DNA of 9,072 bases from an uncultured Lachnospiraceae bacterium (GTDB lineage Bacteria; Bacillota; Clostridia; Lachnospirales; Lachnospiraceae), in contig CADCPJ010000259.1 in the NCBI GenBank assembly GCA_902803245.1, positions 1 through 9,072 on the forward strand. Reading direction: 5' to 3'. The first letter of the stretch is position 1, and the number at the start of each line of letters is the position of its first letter. The notes below the pieces were generated by a model. That model saw only the letters and a program-made list of their open reading frames with translations, was not told the origin of the DNA and ran no database searches. This document shows positions 6,870 to 9,072 of this stretch, one piece after another. The position numbers were made by a program, and so were the translations under genes.

Positions 6870-6935
6870 GAGCACAAGGATGACTTGAAGATGCATCCCC
6901 GTCACACATTATCCACGCATAAAGGAGATACCGTC

Positions 6936-8777
6936 ATGAGCGACTTCATTGTCAACATCATACACCGTCCCGAGATGGCGCCGGAGTATGCCGAGAAAGT
7001 GACAGGCAGCGGCAAAAAGGACGACATCGGCAGAAAAACCCTGCTCGACGAGTCCCTCGAGATCTTCCGCTTCCAGCAGGACACGGCCCACAAGAACGGC
7101 CTGAAGACCACGATCCACATCACTTACGCGTCTCTTTTTTGCCCGGAGATCGTAGAGATGGCCAAGGCGGATCACTTAAAGTACGGCGACGAGATCGCGC
7201 TGTCCCTTCTCGGGCTGCCCTGCAGGCAGTTCCGCGAGAAATACCGCACGGAGGAGTTCTGCATCTGGCTCTTCTCCCTTGAAGACAAGAAGCGGATCGT
7301 GGACGATGTCTTTTCAATGTTTGAGGAGGCCTTCGGATTCCTTCCGGAGTCGACCGGATCCTACTATATGGATGCCGACCTCATCAATTACATCAAGGAG
7401 AAATACCCTTCCGTAAAATGCGCCATCGCCACGTGCTGGGAAGAGGGCCCGAAGGCCTATCACACCTGCAACAACTCCTGGTACACCTTCATGGACGGCG
7501 GCCCGTGGGCGCCGTGGATCCCGTCAAAGCAGAACAGCCACGCGCCCGCGGCAGATGAGTCGGAGGACAGCGGCATCGTGGCCATCCCGCACCTCTCCAG
7601 GGACCTCCTGGCCTGCTACGACGGCAACGGCTCGAACTTCGGGACACACCCCCAGAACGTGCTGCGCGGGATGATCTACGACTCGAAGACCTGGGAGTTC
7701 CCGTATTTCTACAATCTCGTGGACCAGTACCGCCACCTCGAAAAATACAACGGCGGCTACGCCTACAACATGATGTTCGTCGGACCGGGCTGGCTCAACC
7801 GCCTCGGGAGATGGGAGGCCCCTTACGAGCTCCTCAAAAAGTCCTACGAGGACGGCATGGCTTATTACGGGAAGCTCAAAAAGGAGGGCAGGCTCACCGA
7901 CATGACGATGTCCGAGTTTGCCGATTACTACCGGAAGAAGAAGCACTACGAGGAGCCCGAGTGCGCCCTGTGGCGGGACATCCTCTACGGGTCGGACAAG
8001 CAGCTCTTCTGGTACTGCGATCCCTATATGCGCGCCTGCATCAATATGGACCAGGGCGGCGCACTGGTGGACTTAAGGAACTACGCGGCGAAGCTTGAGT
8101 GGCCGGTTGGCATCGGCACGGATCACATCTCCGACGCGTCGTACCCATTTCTCATACAGGAGAAATACCGCGCGGGGTACTTCACCCACTACGCGGGGGC
8201 GGGGACCGTCCGCTCCGCGAAGTTCTCCCACGGAGGGGAGGTGGCGGACCTGTGCCAGTGCAGAACGCATGCGTCATTTAAGGAATATAAGGACGAAGAC
8301 GGGAAGACGGTCCGCGAGCTCGTCCTCGACCCGGTGGAGATCGTCTTTTCGGACCTTCGCTTCAAGGTGGACAACGTGATCCGCTTCAGGGAGGGAGCCT
8401 CGAACATCAGCTGGTCACGCCGCGTCTACGACATGAGCTGTCCCGGCGAGACGGTCACCGTCACGGAATACATGACCGCCTGCTACGGAACGACCGAGTA
8501 CACGGAGCGGATGGAAGGCATCACCCTCGGCCTCGATGAGGAGAGCATGAGCTACGAGTACAAGGACCGCCGGATCGACGCGGCGGGCGCAAAGGAAGCC
8601 TGGGCGCAGATCCCGCAGATCCGGACGCGTGTGTCTATGTGCACGGACGCGCGGGGCGCGGCGGGGTATGTGCGCGAGGGGTATGCATTTTCCCCGATGT
8701 TCCACCTGGGATTTACGGCTGATCTGAAAAACGGAGAGGAGGAGACGACATGGCTCAATCTGGCAAGGGCAAACTGA
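6936..8777 (+). CDS. Uncharacterised protein, probable deacetylase/glycosidase-like barrel plus beta-sandwich
   Basis: I choose ATG 6936 (MSDFIVNIIHRPEM), giving 613 residues, because AAAGGAG lies 8-9 bases upstream; longer starts run through the promoter. There is no signal peptide or membrane helix, so it should be cytoplasmic. Roughly residues 1-340 look like a polysaccharide deacetylase or GH57/GH38-like barrel. Supporting stretches are TTIHITYASLF (58-68), YGDEIALSLLGLP (83-95, placed like the strand where deacetylases have a His-rich motif) and GSYYMDADLINYIKEKYP (141-158), followed by a strand and a WEEG turn. From about 370 to the end it is beta-rich (DLRFKVDNVIRFREGASNIS, 473-492), like sandwich domains after glycosidase barrels. 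It is rich in Trp, Tyr and Cys. I cannot name the family or substrate, and catalytic residues are not certain. The 3' end overlaps a zinc-ribbon gene by 28 bases, implying joint expression. Confidence 0.85.
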   Translation: MSDFIVNIIHRPEMAPEYAEKVTGSGKKDDIGRKTLLDESLEIFRFQQDTAHKNGLKTTIHITYASLFCPEIVEMAKADHLKYGDEIALSLLGLPCRQFREKYRTEEFCIWLFSLEDKKRIVDDVFSMFEEAFGFLPESTGSYYMDADLINYIKEKYPSVKCAIATCWEEGPKAYHTCNNSWYTFMDGGPWAPWIPSKQNSHAPAADESEDSGIVAIPHLSRDLLACYDGNGSNFGTHPQNVLRGMIYDSKTWEFPYFYNLVDQYRHLEKYNGGYAYNMMFVGPGWLNRLGRWEAPYELLKKSYEDGMAYYGKLKKEGRLTDMTMSEFADYYRKKKHYEEPECALWRDILYGSDKQLFWYCDPYMRACINMDQGGALVDLRNYAAKLEWPVGIGTDHISDASYPFLIQEKYRAGYFTHYAGAGTVRSAKFSHGGEVADLCQCRTHASFKEYKDEDGKTVRELVLDPVEIVFSDLRFKVDNVIRFREGASNISWSRRVYDMSCPGETVTVTEYMTACYGTTEYTERMEGITLGLDEESMSYEYKDRRIDAAGAKEAWAQIPQIRTRVSMCTDARGAAGYVREGYAFSPMFHLGFTADLKNGEEETTWLNLARAN

Positions 8778-8971
8778 ATTACCGCTGCCCGTCCTGCTTC
8801 ATGCGGGATCTCGACATCGACATGTTCTACGACAGCGCGACGGAGGAGTACTACTGCATCCGCTGCCAGTTCACGGGCAGGGAGGAGGACGTGCTTCGCT
8901 TCAATGAGATTGTCCGGATCCGCTACAAGGCGATGGCGAAGCGGTACAGCGAGGAGGAGTTTGATTTTTGA
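8750..8971 (+). CDS. Small zinc-ribbon protein
   Basis: This 73-residue protein has two CxxC knuckles, CPSC (Cys13, Cys16) and CIRC (Cys36, Cys39), 19 residues apart. The spacing and the small beta-rich stretch between them (DIDMFYDSATEEYY) fit a zinc ribbon. The C-terminal third is charged and probably helical (RIRYKAMAKRYSEEEFDF). Zinc ribbons of this size often bind nucleic acid or act as adaptor subunits, but nothing here decides. It starts inside the last 28 bases of the preceding gene in another frame, with GGAGG upstream of the ATG inside that gene, so the two are almost certainly co-translated. No strong terminator follows; only a weak 6-bp hairpin at about 8974-8989 without a T run is seen. 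Confidence 0.85.
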   Translation: MAQSGKGKLNYRCPSCFMRDLDIDMFYDSATEEYYCIRCQFTGREEDVLRFNEIVRIRYKAMAKRYSEEEFDF

Positions 8972-8997
8972 GGGCGGTCATCCGCTCAGATAGATTA

Positions 8998-9026
8998 TGG
9001 AAACCTTCCGGAAAATGTAGTATAAT
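8998..9026 (+). promoter_or_regulatory. Promoter pointing out of the window
   Basis: TATAAT (9021-9026) has TGGAAA (8998-9003, four of six consensus bases) 17 bp upstream. It follows the zinc-ribbon gene and should drive a gene starting at or beyond the right edge. An ATG at 9060 is followed by only four codons' worth of sequence and has no binding site, so I do not call it. Confidence 0.5.
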
Positions 9027-9072
9027 GATGGGTACCATTTGCATTTTGAAACATTTGTGATGAAAAGCGTGA

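Noticed and set aside
6599..6877. Minus-strand ORF of 92 codons over the aroF leader
   Set aside because: It starts upstream of the promoter, has no binding site and lies in a different frame from the leader peptide. It shows no domain.
6837..6935. 33-codon N-terminal extension of the 613-residue protein
   Set aside because: The upstream start lies within the promoter, ahead of the -10 box. A good AAAGGAG site serves ATG 6936.
7524..7946. Minus-strand ORF of 140 codons antisense to the 613-residue gene
   Set aside because: Shadow ORF in GC-rich coding DNA, without a binding site or recognisable domain; the plus-strand gene is well supported.

Overview
The window looks like chromosomal DNA from a GC-rich member of the Clostridia (Bacillota), probably Lachnospiraceae-like. 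The grounds are strong GGAGG-type ribosome binding sites, a stand-alone type I-beta DAHP synthase next to a stand-alone prephenate dehydratase, and transporters of the kind common in gut Clostridia. The assignment rests on gene style only, not on a marker gene. I see no rRNA, tRNA, CRISPR array or insertion sequence.

Layout from left to right. Two membrane transporters lie on the minus strand: an NSS-type sodium-coupled symporter (1563-2933), then a MATE efflux pump (25-1398). They are separated by 164 bases holding a 33-bp tandem repeat in three copies. A divergent intergenic region (2934-3295) carries an AT-rich block of nested palindromes (2981-3087) and candidate promoters in both directions. 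On the plus strand comes a membrane-anchored processive-type family 2 glycosyltransferase (3296-4588). Its terminator (4623-4650) is probably shared with the convergent aromatic operon.

The minus-strand operon reads aroF (DAHP synthase, 5490-6506) then pheA (prephenate dehydratase, 4660-5493), with a 4-base ATGA overlap. Together they supply the entry step of the shikimate pathway and the phenylalanine-committing step. A chorismate mutase domain is in neither protein and must be encoded elsewhere.

The most notable find is upstream of aroF. A good promoter (TTGACA, 17 bp, extended -10) drives a leader RNA with a 29-codon ORF (6616-6705) containing five Phe codons, four of them clustered in eight residues. 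A strong intrinsic terminator sits just ahead of the aroF ribosome binding site. The end of the leader ORF can pair with the terminator's 5' arm, and an early part of the leader ORF mimics that arm. This is the full layout of phenylalanine-sensing transcription attenuation by a translated leader peptide, as in enterobacterial pheL, where a Clostridium would more usually carry a T-box.

Divergent from aroF is a plus-strand pair: a 613-residue cytoplasmic protein with a probable deacetylase/glycosidase-like barrel plus beta-sandwich (6936-8777), overlapping a 73-residue zinc-ribbon protein (8750-8971). Neither has a function I can name. A further promoter near 9021 points out of the window.
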